A stretch of DNA of 62,021 bases from positions 1-62,021 of the forward strand of contig JAUSJA010000011.1 of NCBI GenBank assembly GCA_030647905.1, in the 5' to 3' direction. The position numbers and the translations under genes were made by a program. Of this stretch, positions 52,937 through 61,381 are shown piece after piece (positions within the stretch are counted from its first letter, which is position 1; each line of letters starts with the position of its first letter). The notes below the pieces were generated by a model. The model was not told the origin of the DNA, searched no databases, and saw nothing but the letters and a program-made list of their open reading frames with translations. Source of the DNA: Gemmatimonadaceae bacterium. GTDB taxonomy: Bacteria > Gemmatimonadota > Gemmatimonadetes > Gemmatimonadales > Gemmatimonadaceae.

Positions 52937-54604
52937 TCAAATGGAAGTGACGCGCAACAGCTCATCGAGCGCCGTCACACCGGCGCGAACCTTCCTGAGG
53001 CCGTCATCGAACAGCGACGGCCTTCCGGAGATCTGGTGGATCTCCTCGGCTGGACGACGGTCGTACACCGCCTTGACGACATCTCCCGTCATCGGCAGCA
53101 GCTCGAAGATTCCGATGCGTCCGCGATAGCCGGTCTGCCGGCACAGGCGACAGCCGCGATGTCCATACAACGGCACGTCACCGATGCCGAACCGCTCTCT
53201 GACGACCGACGACACTTCGATGACCGTCTTGCAGTCGTTGCATAGCGTACGAATGAGCCGCTGTGAAATCACGAGCAGCACCGAGGAGGTGAGGATGAAT
53301 GGTTCGGCGCCCATGTCGAGCAGGCGAGGCATCGCGCCGGCGGCGGTATTGGTGTGCAGCGTCGTCAGCACGAGGTGACCGGTCAATGCCGCGCTGAGCG
53401 CGATCTGGACGGTCTCGGCGTCGCGCATCTCACCGACCAGGATCGTGTCCGGATCGTGCCGAAGAATGGACCGAAGCCCCGACGCGAACGTCAGGCCGGC
53501 TCGGACGTTGATCTGTGACTGCCGAATCTGGGCAAGCTCGTATTCGATAGGATCTTCGAGCGTGATGAGACACCGCTCGTGGTTGTTCAGCTCGATCAGC
53601 GCGGAATACAGCGTGGTCGTTTTCCCTGAACCCGTCGGTCCGGTGACCGGAATGAGCCCGTGCGGTCGAAGGAACGCGGCGCGCAACAGCGCCAGATCGT
53701 CCGGCTCCATTCCCAGGCGCTCCAGGTTGAGCGCGACCCTGGATCGGTCGAGAATGCGCAAGACGATGTCCTCGCCGTACAGGGTCGGGAATGTCGATAC
53801 GCGAAGATCGATGTGCGTGCCTTCCGAACGGATCCGTACGCGCCCGTCCTGCGGAAGACGCGTTTCGGCGATGTCGAGACCGGCTAGAATCTTGATACGG
53901 CTCGTCAACGGCGCTTGCACGGCCTTGGGGTAGGTGCCCCCGTGCTGCAGCAATCCATCGAGACGGTAGCGGACCTTCATCACCTCTTCCAGGGGCTCGA
54001 TATGAATGTCCGTTGCGCCGAGGTTCGTGCCCCTCCTGATGATATCATCCGCGAGCTTCGCGGCGGTGGCGCTCTCATCGAATGGCTCCATCGGCCGGCC
54101 CGCTGTGATTCCCTGACCGGGGGCCGTAGCGGATCGACTGGCCTCGGCAACCGAGTCCAGAGGACGTTCCCCGGGCGCCGCATACGCGAGCCGCAAGCGC
54201 TTGGCGATATCCTCTTTGGGCGCTGCCGCAATCTTTATCGGACCGCCGGCGGCGCGCTCCAACGCAGTGACCGCTTTCATATCGAACGGGTCGGCCATGG
54301 CGACGAGGAGTCGACCGTTGTCCTCCTGGAGCGGTACCGCGTTATACCGGCGGGCGACCGGCGCGCTGATAAGAGCGACGGCGCCCGGCGCGGGCATTCT
54401 GTCCGCCAGCGGGATGTAAGGGATCCCAGCGTCTTCGCAGAGCGTCTGCATCATGACGTCCGGATGTACATAGCCCAGATTCACGAGCGTTTGGCCGAGC
54501 TTCTCGCCGCTGGTGGCGTGCTTCTGTAGCGCGCGGTCCAATTGGTCTGGCGTGATCAGACCGCTCTGTACGAGGCGGTCACCAAGACGCATCTTCACCG
54601 CCAT
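52937..54604 (-). CDS. mshE: MshE/GspE-type assembly ATPase with MshEN domain
   Basis: 555 residues. The N-terminal MshEN domain has RLGDRLVQSGLITPDQLDRA and a related KLGQTLVNLGYVHPDVMMQ block, the repeated motif that binds cyclic di-GMP in MshE. The ATPase domain has Walker A GPTGSGKTTTLYSAL near residue 300, an Asp box (ITLEDPIEYEL), Walker B-type ILVGEMRDAET, the His box LTTLHTNTAAGAMPRL and a zinc-type tetracysteine (CNDC then CRLC). It is first in the operon and powers pilin polymerisation. The c-di-GMP link is inferred from the domain. Confidence 0.92.
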   Translation of the reverse strand: MAVKMRLGDRLVQSGLITPDQLDRALQKHATSGEKLGQTLVNLGYVHPDVMMQTLCEDAGIPYIPLADRMPAPGAVALISAPVARRYNAVPLQEDNGRLLVAMADPFDMKAVTALERAAGGPIKIAAAPKEDIAKRLRLAYAAPGERPLDSVAEASRSATAPGQGITAGRPMEPFDESATAAKLADDIIRRGTNLGATDIHIEPLEEVMKVRYRLDGLLQHGGTYPKAVQAPLTSRIKILAGLDIAETRLPQDGRVRIRSEGTHIDLRVSTFPTLYGEDIVLRILDRSRVALNLERLGMEPDDLALLRAAFLRPHGLIPVTGPTGSGKTTTLYSALIELNNHERCLITLEDPIEYELAQIRQSQINVRAGLTFASGLRSILRHDPDTILVGEMRDAETVQIALSAALTGHLVLTTLHTNTAAGAMPRLLDMGAEPFILTSSVLLVISQRLIRTLCNDCKTVIEVSSVVRERFGIGDVPLYGHRGCRLCRQTGYRGRIGIFELLPMTGDVVKAVYDRRPAEEIHQISGRPSLFDDGLRKVRAGVTALDELLRVTSI

Positions 54605-54686
54605 GACGACCCCCTCATACGCGCCATCGCGCGCGCCCGACGAACGTCACGAGAGCGCGCCGGAAGAAGGGTGATCGGCATTTGCA

Positions 54687-54711
54687 GTTATAAGGATGGA
54701 TTTAATGTCAA
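54687..54711 (-). promoter_or_regulatory. Possible promoter of the pilus operon
   Basis: On the minus strand ttgaca (54711-54706) is followed 13 bp later by tataac (54692-54687), about 83 bp before the ATPase start. The spacing is short for a sigma70 promoter, so only the TATAAC box, shared with the pilin promoters, is given weight. Confidence 0.3.
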
Positions 54712-54773
54712 TGTATGGCTCGGGCATCATTAATGAAAGACTCGGTCGAGCGATCTCTCCCCCGGTCAGCCTC

Positions 54774-55871
54774 TCATTCATGGGACTCCGGTGCCCGAAC
54801 GGTTTCCACGGCCTCGACCCACGCCGTCAGAAACTGATTCGCCTGGAAGCCGTCCAGCACGCGATGATCGATCGTCAGGGACACGTAGCACATCGGCCGC
54901 ACCGTGACTTCGTTTCCCGAGTCACCCGCGGGCTTCGCGCGCCGCTCGAGCTTGCCGACGCCCAGTATCGCGCTCTGCGGCTGGTTGATGATGACGGGCG
55001 TCGCAACGAGACTTCCACTCACGCCGTGGTTGGAGATGGTGAATGTCCCGTTCTGCACGTCGCGCGCGTCGAGACGCTCCGACCGCGCTCGCTCGGTGAG
55101 ATCCTGGAGACGCTCCGCGATCTCCGCCAGGTCGAGATCCTGCGCTCTTGTTATCACGGGGACGATCAGCCCACCGGAGCCGAGCGCTGTCGCGATACCG
55201 ATGTTGATGTCATCGAAGATCTCGAGAGCATCGTCGTGCCAGCGGCTGTTCACTTCGGGAACGGCCTTCAATGCCTTCACGGCCGCACGCACGAAATACG
55301 CGGTGTAGGTGAGCTTCACGCCGCGCGACTCGAAATCCCCCTTTCTCGCCTCGCGATCGGCGATCACCGAGGAAAGATCGGCCTCGAAGACGCTCGTAAC
55401 GTGCGGCGCTGTGGCAACGCTCTGCACCATGTGCTGAGCGATGCTGCGGCGCATCTGCGTGTGCGGGACCCTTTTCCCGGACCCGCGTGACGCGACGAAA
55501 TCCATCACGTCCTGGTGCGTGATGCGCCCGCCGCGTCCCGTTCCAGAGATCTGCGACGCGTCGAGATTGTTCTCCCTGAGCAGCTTCCGCACGGCGGGGC
55601 TCAGCTCACCCGATCCGACCGCTGCCGCGCCGGTCTCGATGCGTCCCAGCACCTCGCCTGGCTCGACCTGCTCGCCATCGCGCTTCAATATCTCGGCGAG
55701 CCTGCCGGTTCCTGGAGCAGCGACCTCCATGTTCACCTTGTCGGTGGCGATCTCGAGCAGCGGCTCGTTCTCGGTGACCTGATCGCCCACAGACTTGAAC
55801 CACGTGGACACCATCGATTCGGTCCCCTCTGACTGGCCGACAGGTACGGTGACATCTATCAGATTCGGCAT
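54774..55871 (-). CDS. 2-oxoacid dehydrogenase complex E2 (dihydrolipoamide acyltransferase)
   Basis: 365 residues: a lipoyl domain (TWFKSVGDQVTENEPLLEIA, with the lipoyl-Lys in EIATDKVNMEV near residue 45), a peripheral-subunit-binding domain (LSPAVRKLLRENNLDASQI) and the catalytic domain ending in the active-site SLTIDHRVLDGFQANQFL. It transfers the acyl group made by E1 to CoA. Its partner E1 lies upstream on the same strand. Seven copies of a 7-bp repeat directly precede the ATG, where a ribosome site should be, so translation may be weak or variable. No E3 gene in the window. Confidence 0.92.
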   Translation of the reverse strand: MPNLIDVTVPVGQSEGTESMVSTWFKSVGDQVTENEPLLEIATDKVNMEVAAPGTGRLAEILKRDGEQVEPGEVLGRIETGAAAVGSGELSPAVRKLLRENNLDASQISGTGRGGRITHQDVMDFVASRGSGKRVPHTQMRRSIAQHMVQSVATAPHVTSVFEADLSSVIADREARKGDFESRGVKLTYTAYFVRAAVKALKAVPEVNSRWHDDALEIFDDINIGIATALGSGGLIVPVITRAQDLDLAEIAERLQDLTERARSERLDARDVQNGTFTISNHGVSGSLVATPVIINQPQSAILGVGKLERRAKPAGDSGNEVTVRPMCYVSLTIDHRVLDGFQANQFLTAWVEAVETVRAPESHE

Positions 55872-55920
55872 ACGGGTAACGGGTAACGGGTAGCGGGTAA
55901 CGGGTAACGGGTAACGGGTA
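55872..55920 (-). repeat. Seven tandem copies of a 7-bp repeat in the E2 leader
   Basis: Plus-strand unit acgggta, repeated seven times with no spacer (55872-55878 and so on); the fourth copy has g at its first base. The minus-strand array (tacccgt units) ends immediately before the E2 ATG. It could vary in number by slippage, changing the distance to the ribosome site. Confidence 0.9.
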
Positions 55921-55928
55921 AGGAATCC

Positions 55929-58022
55929 CTACGCTTCCAGGATTTCAGTCATGCGCACCGCGATTGACGCGACGGTCGGAACCGCCGCGTCCATCAGGCC
56001 GAAATTATGCGGAACCGGCACGTCGGGAATCGCCAATCGGTGTATTGGCGCATCGAGATTGAAGAACGCCTCCTGCGCCACCGTCGCCGCCACCTCGGCG
56101 CCGAAGCCCGCGGTCATTCCGTCCTCGTGCACGATGAGACAGCGCCGCGTGCGCTCCACCGACTGGAGCACCGTCGCCTTGTCCCACGGCGAGATGGTGC
56201 GCAGGTCAATTATCTCGATGGATTCGCCGACGATCTTCGCGGCGAGCTCACATCGCTCGACCATCGCCCCCCACGTCACCACCGTCAGCGCGTCGCCGCT
56301 CTGCGTGATCCTCGCCTTGCCGAACGGAAGCACGTAGTCGTCGCCGGGATACGGACGCCGCGCCCACGGGCCGTCGAGCAGATGCCGGTGCTCGAAGAAG
56401 ATCGTCGGGTTGTTGCTCCTCAGCGCGGCACGCAACAGCCCCACCGCATCCTCGGCGTTCGATGGAAACGCCACCTGCCATCCGATCGCGTGCGCCCACA
56501 CGACTTCACCCGACACGCTGTGCCACGGATCGCCCACTTTTGCGAATCCGCCAGGCATTCTCACGACGATGGGAGCCGCAAACCGGTTGGCCGTGCGCCA
56601 CCGGATCGTTCCGCAGTTGTTGAGCTGCTCCATTGCGGGGTCGGCGTATTTCCGGAACTGGATCTCGGCCACGGGCATGAGCCCCGCGATGGCCATGCCC
56701 ACCGCGCGGCCAATGATCCCCTCTTCGGAAAGACTCGTGTCGAAGACACGCTTGTCGCCGAATGCGTGCTGCAATCCCATCGTCGCCGCGTGAACGCCGC
56801 CCTTTGGCCCGATGTCCTCGCCGAAGACGAGCACTCTCGGATTCGTTCGCAGCTCGTGCTCCAGCGTGCGCCGAATAGCCGTGAGCATGTTCATACGCTG
56901 CGGCTCCGGCTCCGGCTTGTCAGTCGCGGTGGGAAACTGGTAACCACCCGCGGCGAGCCCGCCGACTAGCTGCACATCGCCCGGCTCGGCGAAGCGGTAT
57001 CGCGTGATCTTCGACGCGTCGGGCTCGGGCCGCGCGAGAGCACCCTCGAGTGCAGCTGCGACGTCGCGCGACGCTTCCGCCTCGAGATCGCTCCACTCCA
57101 AATCCGACATCACTGCCGGCACGAGATAGCTGCGAAGCTTCGGCAGCGGATCGCGCGCCTTCTCGTCGGTGATGCAGTCCTCGGTCTTGTACGCCTGGGT
57201 GTCCTGTCCGGAATGTCCGCAGAGGCGCGGAACATCCAGCCGCAGCAATGCCGGTCCGCGACCGTCGCGAACATGGCTCGTGACATCCTCGAACAGCGCG
57301 GCCGTCCGCGCCGGATCGGTGCCGTCTCCCTCGCGGATGTACAGATTCCTGAACGACGCCAGGTTCGCCGCGATGTTGCCGCCCGGCGTCTGGAAATCGC
57401 CCGGAACGGAGATGCCGTAGCGATTGTCCTCGATGTAGAAGAGGATCGGAAGCTGGAGCGTGGTCGCGATCGTCAGCGCTGACCAGAATCCGTTGGTCGC
57501 CACCGACGCTTCGCCGCCGAGCACGACCGCCATCGCGCGATCGTACGAGCGATCACCGAGGACGTCGCGGTGATAGGTGATCGCCTGCGCCCATCCGACC
57601 GTCGGCGTGTACTGCGATCCGACGTCGCCGGACATCGGGAGCACAACGGGCCCGTTCCTGTTCGGAAGATTGCAGACCATTCCAATATCGCGGCCGTCGC
57701 TGAACCCTCCGGACTTCCTGAGCGGACCGGCGAACGCGTCCTCCAGCGTCAGTCCGAGCGTCAGCAGCAGGGGCCGCGACCGGTAGTACGCACCCGCCGC
57801 ATCGTGCTGCCCGTCGAGCAGCGACCCGAGAATGACCTGCGCGAGATCGTGTCCCCTTGCCGAGAACTGGTAGACGACCTTCTTCTCAGGCATGAGCCGC
57901 GTCTCTTCGGTGTCGTCGAGACCGCGGGATGCGAGGAGGAGATATGCAATCCGCTTCCAGTCGAAGCGGGGATTCACTGCGGTGTCGGTTGGCGAAGCTT
58001 CTGAGGCGATCGTGCCGGTCAT
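55929..58022 (-). CDS. 2-oxoacid dehydrogenase E1, alpha and beta subunits fused
   Basis: 697 residues from ATG 58022; the frame upstream lies inside the previous gene. The alpha half has HDLAQVILGSLLDGQHDAAG, AVVLGGEASVATNGFWSAL and the thiamine-type YIEDNRYGISVPGDFQTPGG. The beta half (from about residue 365) has NPRVLVFGEDIGPKGGVHA, DTSLSEEGIIGRAVGMAIAG and WGAMVERCELAAKI. This is the branched-chain-type E1 in one chain. Together with E2 it decarboxylates a 2-oxoacid to an acyl-CoA; gene order with HAD and ECH suggests breakdown of a branched-chain or aromatic acid. It starts 1 bp after the HAD stop. Confidence 0.9.
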   Translation of the reverse strand: MTGTIASEASPTDTAVNPRFDWKRIAYLLLASRGLDDTEETRLMPEKKVVYQFSARGHDLAQVILGSLLDGQHDAAGAYYRSRPLLLTLGLTLEDAFAGPLRKSGGFSDGRDIGMVCNLPNRNGPVVLPMSGDVGSQYTPTVGWAQAITYHRDVLGDRSYDRAMAVVLGGEASVATNGFWSALTIATTLQLPILFYIEDNRYGISVPGDFQTPGGNIAANLASFRNLYIREGDGTDPARTAALFEDVTSHVRDGRGPALLRLDVPRLCGHSGQDTQAYKTEDCITDEKARDPLPKLRSYLVPAVMSDLEWSDLEAEASRDVAAALEGALARPEPDASKITRYRFAEPGDVQLVGGLAAGGYQFPTATDKPEPEPQRMNMLTAIRRTLEHELRTNPRVLVFGEDIGPKGGVHAATMGLQHAFGDKRVFDTSLSEEGIIGRAVGMAIAGLMPVAEIQFRKYADPAMEQLNNCGTIRWRTANRFAAPIVVRMPGGFAKVGDPWHSVSGEVVWAHAIGWQVAFPSNAEDAVGLLRAALRSNNPTIFFEHRHLLDGPWARRPYPGDDYVLPFGKARITQSGDALTVVTWGAMVERCELAAKIVGESIEIIDLRTISPWDKATVLQSVERTRRCLIVHEDGMTAGFGAEVAATVAQEAFFNLDAPIHRLAIPDVPVPHNFGLMDAAVPTVASIAVRMTEILEA

Positions 58023-58023
58023 C

Positions 58024-59226
58024 TCACTTGCTGAAGAAGGTGAATCCGTCGGCAGCCATCGTCTTGAGAAGCGGGCTTGGGCGGTAGCGTTCCTCACCGT
58101 AGAAATCCTGGAGCGCACTGAGCCACTTCACCGTCTCCGGAATTCCGAGCTCGTCGGCCCAGGCAAGCAGGCCCTTGGGATAATTGACGCCCAGCATCAT
58201 CGCCAGGTCTATGTCGTGCGCCGAAGCGATGCGAAGGTACAGGGTATCGGCGGCCTGGTTGATGAGCATCGAGAGAATGCGGCGGAAAATCATCTCTCCC
58301 AGCTCCGTATCGCGCGTCGGCTCGGGCTTCTCCGCGCCGGGGGTGTAATCGTAGTACCCGCGACCGGATTTCTTTCCGAGGAATCCCGCGTCGAACAGCT
58401 GCTGCTGCGTGAGCGCCGGCCGGAATCGCGGATCATGGAACATCGCCTCGTACACGCTCTTCGTCGCGGTGAAGTTGATGTCGTTGCCGATGAAATCCAT
58501 CAGCTCGAACGGGCCCATCCTGAAGCCGCCGATCTCACGCATCGCCCAGTCTATCGTCGCCACGTCGGCGATGCCTTCCTCGTAGATTCGGAGCGCCTCG
58601 CCGTAGAACGGGCGGGCGATGCGATTGACGATGAATCCCGGCGTGTCGGACGCGACCACGGTCTTCTTTCCCCACGCGTCCACCAGATGCTGAACGCGGT
58701 TCGTCACGTCGGGTAAGGTCGCGAGGCCGGGAACGATCTCCACCAGCGGGAGGACGGTCGGAGGATTGAAGAAATGGACGCCGAGCACGCGTCCGGGGCG
58801 AGTGCATGCGCGGGCGATCGCGGTGACGGAGAGCGACGACGTGTTGGTCGCGAGCACCGCATCAGTGGCGACCACGTTTTCGAGCCGTGCGAACAGCTCC
58901 CTCTTCGCCCCGAGATCTTCCACGATCGCCTCGATGATGAAGCCCGCCTCGCCGAGGTCGCCGTACGACTCGGCCCCACTCATCTCCCATCCGGCGGTCG
59001 TGATACGTGAGCGGATCGCTGCCGCGTCTTCGGTGGTGAGACGCTGCTTCTCTACGCTGCGCGCGAGGTTCTTCTCGATGGCGGCGATGGCACGGTCGAG
59101 TGCCGAAGCGTCCTGGTCGAAGAGCAGAACTCTGTGACCGTACGTTGCTGCTACCTGCGCGATGCCGCTTCCCATCGCTCCCGCACCCACAACGCCCACC
59201 ACCGTCTCACGCGTCAGCTCGGACAT
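58024..59226 (-). CDS. 3-hydroxyacyl-CoA dehydrogenase (PaaH-like)
   Basis: 400 residues from ATG 59226, just after the upstream gene's stop. The NAD-binding domain has VGVVGAGAMGSGIAQVAATY, IIEAIVEDLGAKRELF, ATNTSSLSVTAIARA and GVHFFNPPTVLPLVEIVPG. The catalytic-type domains follow (SDTPGFIVNRIARPFYGEA, FLGKKSGRGYYDY, then a second HCDH-like helical part). It oxidises a 3-hydroxyacyl-CoA to the 3-keto form. Its length and second HCDH domain fit the PaaH type of the phenylacetate pathway, but ordinary beta-oxidation is equally possible. Confidence 0.88.
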   Translation of the reverse strand: MSELTRETVVGVVGAGAMGSGIAQVAATYGHRVLLFDQDASALDRAIAAIEKNLARSVEKQRLTTEDAAAIRSRITTAGWEMSGAESYGDLGEAGFIIEAIVEDLGAKRELFARLENVVATDAVLATNTSSLSVTAIARACTRPGRVLGVHFFNPPTVLPLVEIVPGLATLPDVTNRVQHLVDAWGKKTVVASDTPGFIVNRIARPFYGEALRIYEEGIADVATIDWAMREIGGFRMGPFELMDFIGNDINFTATKSVYEAMFHDPRFRPALTQQQLFDAGFLGKKSGRGYYDYTPGAEKPEPTRDTELGEMIFRRILSMLINQAADTLYLRIASAHDIDLAMMLGVNYPKGLLAWADELGIPETVKWLSALQDFYGEERYRPSPLLKTMAADGFTFFSK

Positions 59227-59227
59227 T

Positions 59228-60016
59228 CTATTCTCCCCTGAAGACCGGCGGGCGCTTCTCGCGAAACGCGGCCATCCCTTCGACGAAGTCGTGCGTTCGG
59301 CCGGCTTCGCGCTGCAGCTCTTCCTCGACCTCGAGCTGCTCATCGAGCGAATTCCCCAGCGATGCGTTCAGCGCCCGCTTCGTGTAGCCGAGCGCCTTCG
59401 TGGGCATCTGTGCCAGCTGCTTCGCGAGCTTCGTCGATTCCACCTCGAGCATTTCGGCGGCGACGACCTTGTAGATCATCCCAATCTCAACGGCGCGCAG
59501 TGCGGTGATCTTCTCTCCCAGCATCATCAGCGCGGTCGCCATGGGCAGCCCGATTGCTCGCGGGAGAAAAAAAGTTCCGCCGGTATCGGGCAACAATCCG
59601 ATCTTCGAGAACGATTGTATGAACGACGCGTTTTCCGACGCGATCACGATGTCGCACGCCATGGCGAGATTGGCGCCCGCGCCGGCGGCAACTCCATTCA
59701 CGGCGCAGACGACCGGCTTCTCCAGCTTCCGGATCAGCGTGATGAGCGGGTTGTATGTCTGTCTGACGGTCGCGCCGAGGTCCAGCTTCCTTTCACCTTC
59801 GACGGGGACGGCTGCGAGGTCCTGCCCCGCGCAGAATCCGCGCCCCGCGCCTGTGATGAGAACCGCGCGAACGGTCCTCTCGCCCCTCGCGACACCAAGC
59901 GCCTCGCGGAGCTCCTGGGCCATCTGGAGAGTGAAGCTGTTGAGGACTTCGGGCCGGTTAAGCGTGATCTTCATCACGCCCGAATCGACCTCAACGATGA
60001 TGAAATGGTAGGCCAA
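59228..60016 (-). CDS. Enoyl-CoA hydratase/isomerase (PaaG-like)
   Basis: 262 residues of the crotonase fold: ITLNRPEVLNSFTLQMAQEL, GAGRGFCAGQDLAAVP (oxyanion loop), RKLEKPVVCAVNGVAAGAGA, SFSKIGLLPDTGGTFFLPRA and a C-terminal helix set. GxxFCAGQDL and the PDTGGT segment fit the PaaG group (ring-1,2-epoxyphenylacetyl-CoA isomerase), although ordinary hydratases are close. First gene of the four-gene operon ECH-HAD-E1-E2, with stops and starts 1-2 bp apart except before E2. A long palindrome lies just upstream. Confidence 0.88.
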   Translation of the reverse strand: MAYHFIIVEVDSGVMKITLNRPEVLNSFTLQMAQELREALGVARGERTVRAVLITGAGRGFCAGQDLAAVPVEGERKLDLGATVRQTYNPLITLIRKLEKPVVCAVNGVAAGAGANLAMACDIVIASENASFIQSFSKIGLLPDTGGTFFLPRAIGLPMATALMMLGEKITALRAVEIGMIYKVVAAEMLEVESTKLAKQLAQMPTKALGYTKRALNASLGNSLDEQLEVEEELQREAGRTHDFVEGMAAFREKRPPVFRGE

Positions 60017-60063
60017 AGGGGACTCCGCGCTGGTGTGCCCAGGGGAATATACCCGCCCCGGCG

Positions 60064-60102
60064 CAGACCCAGAAAAGCCCGGTACCCGCTTTTCTGGGTC
60101 TG
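60064..60102. promoter_or_regulatory. Perfect 15-bp-arm palindrome between divergent genes
   Basis: cagacccagaaaagc (60064-60078) and its exact reverse complement (60088-60102) are separated by 9 bp. It lies 48 bp upstream of the ECH start and 30 bp upstream of the thiolase stub. No T-run follows on either side, so a terminator is unlikely. Operator (TetR/GntR-like) or a hairpin leader are possible. Confidence 0.55.
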
Positions 60103-60131
60103 ACCAGCCAGGTGCGCCTACATCTCAACCG

Positions 60132-60190
60132 ATGCCAAATGCTTTCATCGTAGACGGAGTCCGCATTCCCATCGGCAGCTTCGCTGCTGG
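60132..60190 (+). pseudogene. Acetyl-CoA acetyltransferase (thiolase) 5' stub
   Basis: ATG 60132 opens MPNAFIVDGVRIPIGSFA, the characteristic thiolase start, then after about 20 residues the sequence runs into the end of the convergent Hsp20 gene and homology is lost. A thiolase would complete the beta-oxidation operon that diverges from this point. Confidence 0.65.
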
Positions 60191-60191
60191 A

Positions 60192-60902
60192 TCAGTGGAT
60201 CTGAACCTGCTTCGCCTTCCGTTCCGGCTGTTTTGGCGCCGGAAGCGTCAACTCCAGCACGCCGTCCTTGAATGCCGCCTCGCACTTATCCGCATTGACG
60301 CCTTCCGGAAGCGGAAGTGTCCGATAGAACCGGCCGTAGCTCCGTTCAGTACGGTAGAAGTCGTCCCGCTCCTCCTGATGCTCCTCGGAGCGCTCGCCTG
60401 AGATCGTCAACATGCCGTCGTCGATCTCGACTTTCACGTCCTCCTTCCTGAGACCCGGAAGATCGGTGCGGACGACGAGATTGTCGCCGCGACGGAAAGT
60501 CTCCACTTGAGGCGTCCACGCGGCTTGCCCGAATGCGGATAAGTCGCGCCAGAAGTCGCGGTCCAGACCTGCGCCGAACGTCGGCGCCAGCGCCAGGCCG
60601 GTGCGGTCGAAGCCGAAGTTCTCGAAAAGCTGATCCATGTTCTCGGCCATGCGCCGCATCAGCGGGAACGCACCTGCGATGAATGGGCTCGCGCCCGGTC
60701 CGTAGGCCGGTGATGTTGCAGGCCGAGGCGTAACGCCCGTGGCCATGCCAACTTCGCGTCCCGTTTCGATCGCACGCTGACGATCGCCACGCTCGCCGCC
60801 AATCTCCGACTTGGCTGTGGTCTGGGACGGTTTGCCGGGTGTTGTGCCCGGACCTTTATTCAAGTTCTCCTGTCGCTGCTGGTTTCCTTTTTCGCGTGCC
60901 AT
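60192..60902 (-). CDS. Hsp20/alpha-crystallin small heat-shock protein
   Basis: 236 residues, ATG 60902 with a good ribosome site (ggagaattcaa). Residues 125-225 are an alpha-crystallin domain: VETFRRGDNLVVRTDLPGLR, KEDVKVEIDDGMLTISGERS, YGRFYRTLPLPEGVNADK and FKDGVLELTLPAPK. The 110-residue N-terminal arm is longer than usual and rich in Gly, Gln and Ser (QQRQENLNKGPGTTPGKPSQ). It prevents aggregation of unfolded proteins. Its 3' end touches the thiolase stub, so a deletion may have brought them together. Confidence 0.9.
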   Translation of the reverse strand: MAREKGNQQRQENLNKGPGTTPGKPSQTTAKSEIGGERGDRQRAIETGREVGMATGVTPRPATSPAYGPGASPFIAGAFPLMRRMAENMDQLFENFGFDRTGLALAPTFGAGLDRDFWRDLSAFGQAAWTPQVETFRRGDNLVVRTDLPGLRKEDVKVEIDDGMLTISGERSEEHQEERDDFYRTERSYGRFYRTLPLPEGVNADKCEAAFKDGVLELTLPAPKQPERKAKQVQIH

Positions 60903-60952
60903 TTGAATTCTCCTCTCAAAAAGAACGACGGTCACTCGACGAGAACCGGACG

Positions 60953-61354
60953 TCAGAGTGATGCTGCGATTGCCGTAGCCAAGAATGATTTTCCGCAACC
61001 AGCATGCCGATGCACCCCGTCACGAGTGTGTTGCCGCAGAGATCTTTCAGTCGCGCACCCGCCTCCGACGTCCTCCGGATTCAACTCTTGCCGCCCATGC
61101 CGAATCGTCAAGACGGTTACCTGCTTGGCATCGATGCGACAGATGATTCGATACGGTGGATGCGGCAATTGGCGGACCTCCGGACGCGCGAGCTCCGGGA
61201 CTATTCGCCCGGACTCTGGATACGTGCGCAATTGTGCCGCTCGCGCGAATACCGTCCGCACCCATCGTTCCGCGGCGGTCTGCCGATCGGCGGCAATCAC
61301 GCGAGCGATCTCTTCGACGCGCACCAGCGCCAAAGGCGACCAGACAATTCGCAT
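60953..61354 (-). CDS. RelE/ParE-type toxin with C-terminal extension
   Basis: 133 residues from ATG 61354 (MRIVWSPLALVRVEEIARVI). Core RelE/ParE landmarks: AAERWVRTVFARAAQLRTYP, GRIVPELARPEVRQLPHPPY and RIICRIDAKQVTVLTIRHGR, the usual end. Some 40 further residues follow, with no known match, so the natural stop may have been lost. It acts as an mRNA endonuclease or gyrase poison in characterised relatives. A TTG at 61381, next to the antitoxin stop, is an alternative start that would couple translation. Confidence 0.78.
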   Translation of the reverse strand: MRIVWSPLALVRVEEIARVIAADRQTAAERWVRTVFARAAQLRTYPESGRIVPELARPEVRQLPHPPYRIICRIDAKQVTVLTIRHGRQELNPEDVGGGCATERSLRQHTRDGVHRHAGCGKSFLATAIAASL

Positions 61355-61381
61355 CGAGAGAAGCCGTAACCCGAGCGCCAA

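Noticed and set aside
60064-60102. Palindrome as a rho-independent terminator
   Set aside because: No T-run on either strand, and it lies upstream of, not after, the operon.
60953-61012. GCGKSFLATAIA at the toxin's C-terminus as an ATPase P-loop
   Set aside because: The GxxxxGK[ST] spacing is not met and no Walker B follows; it looks like chance in the extension.
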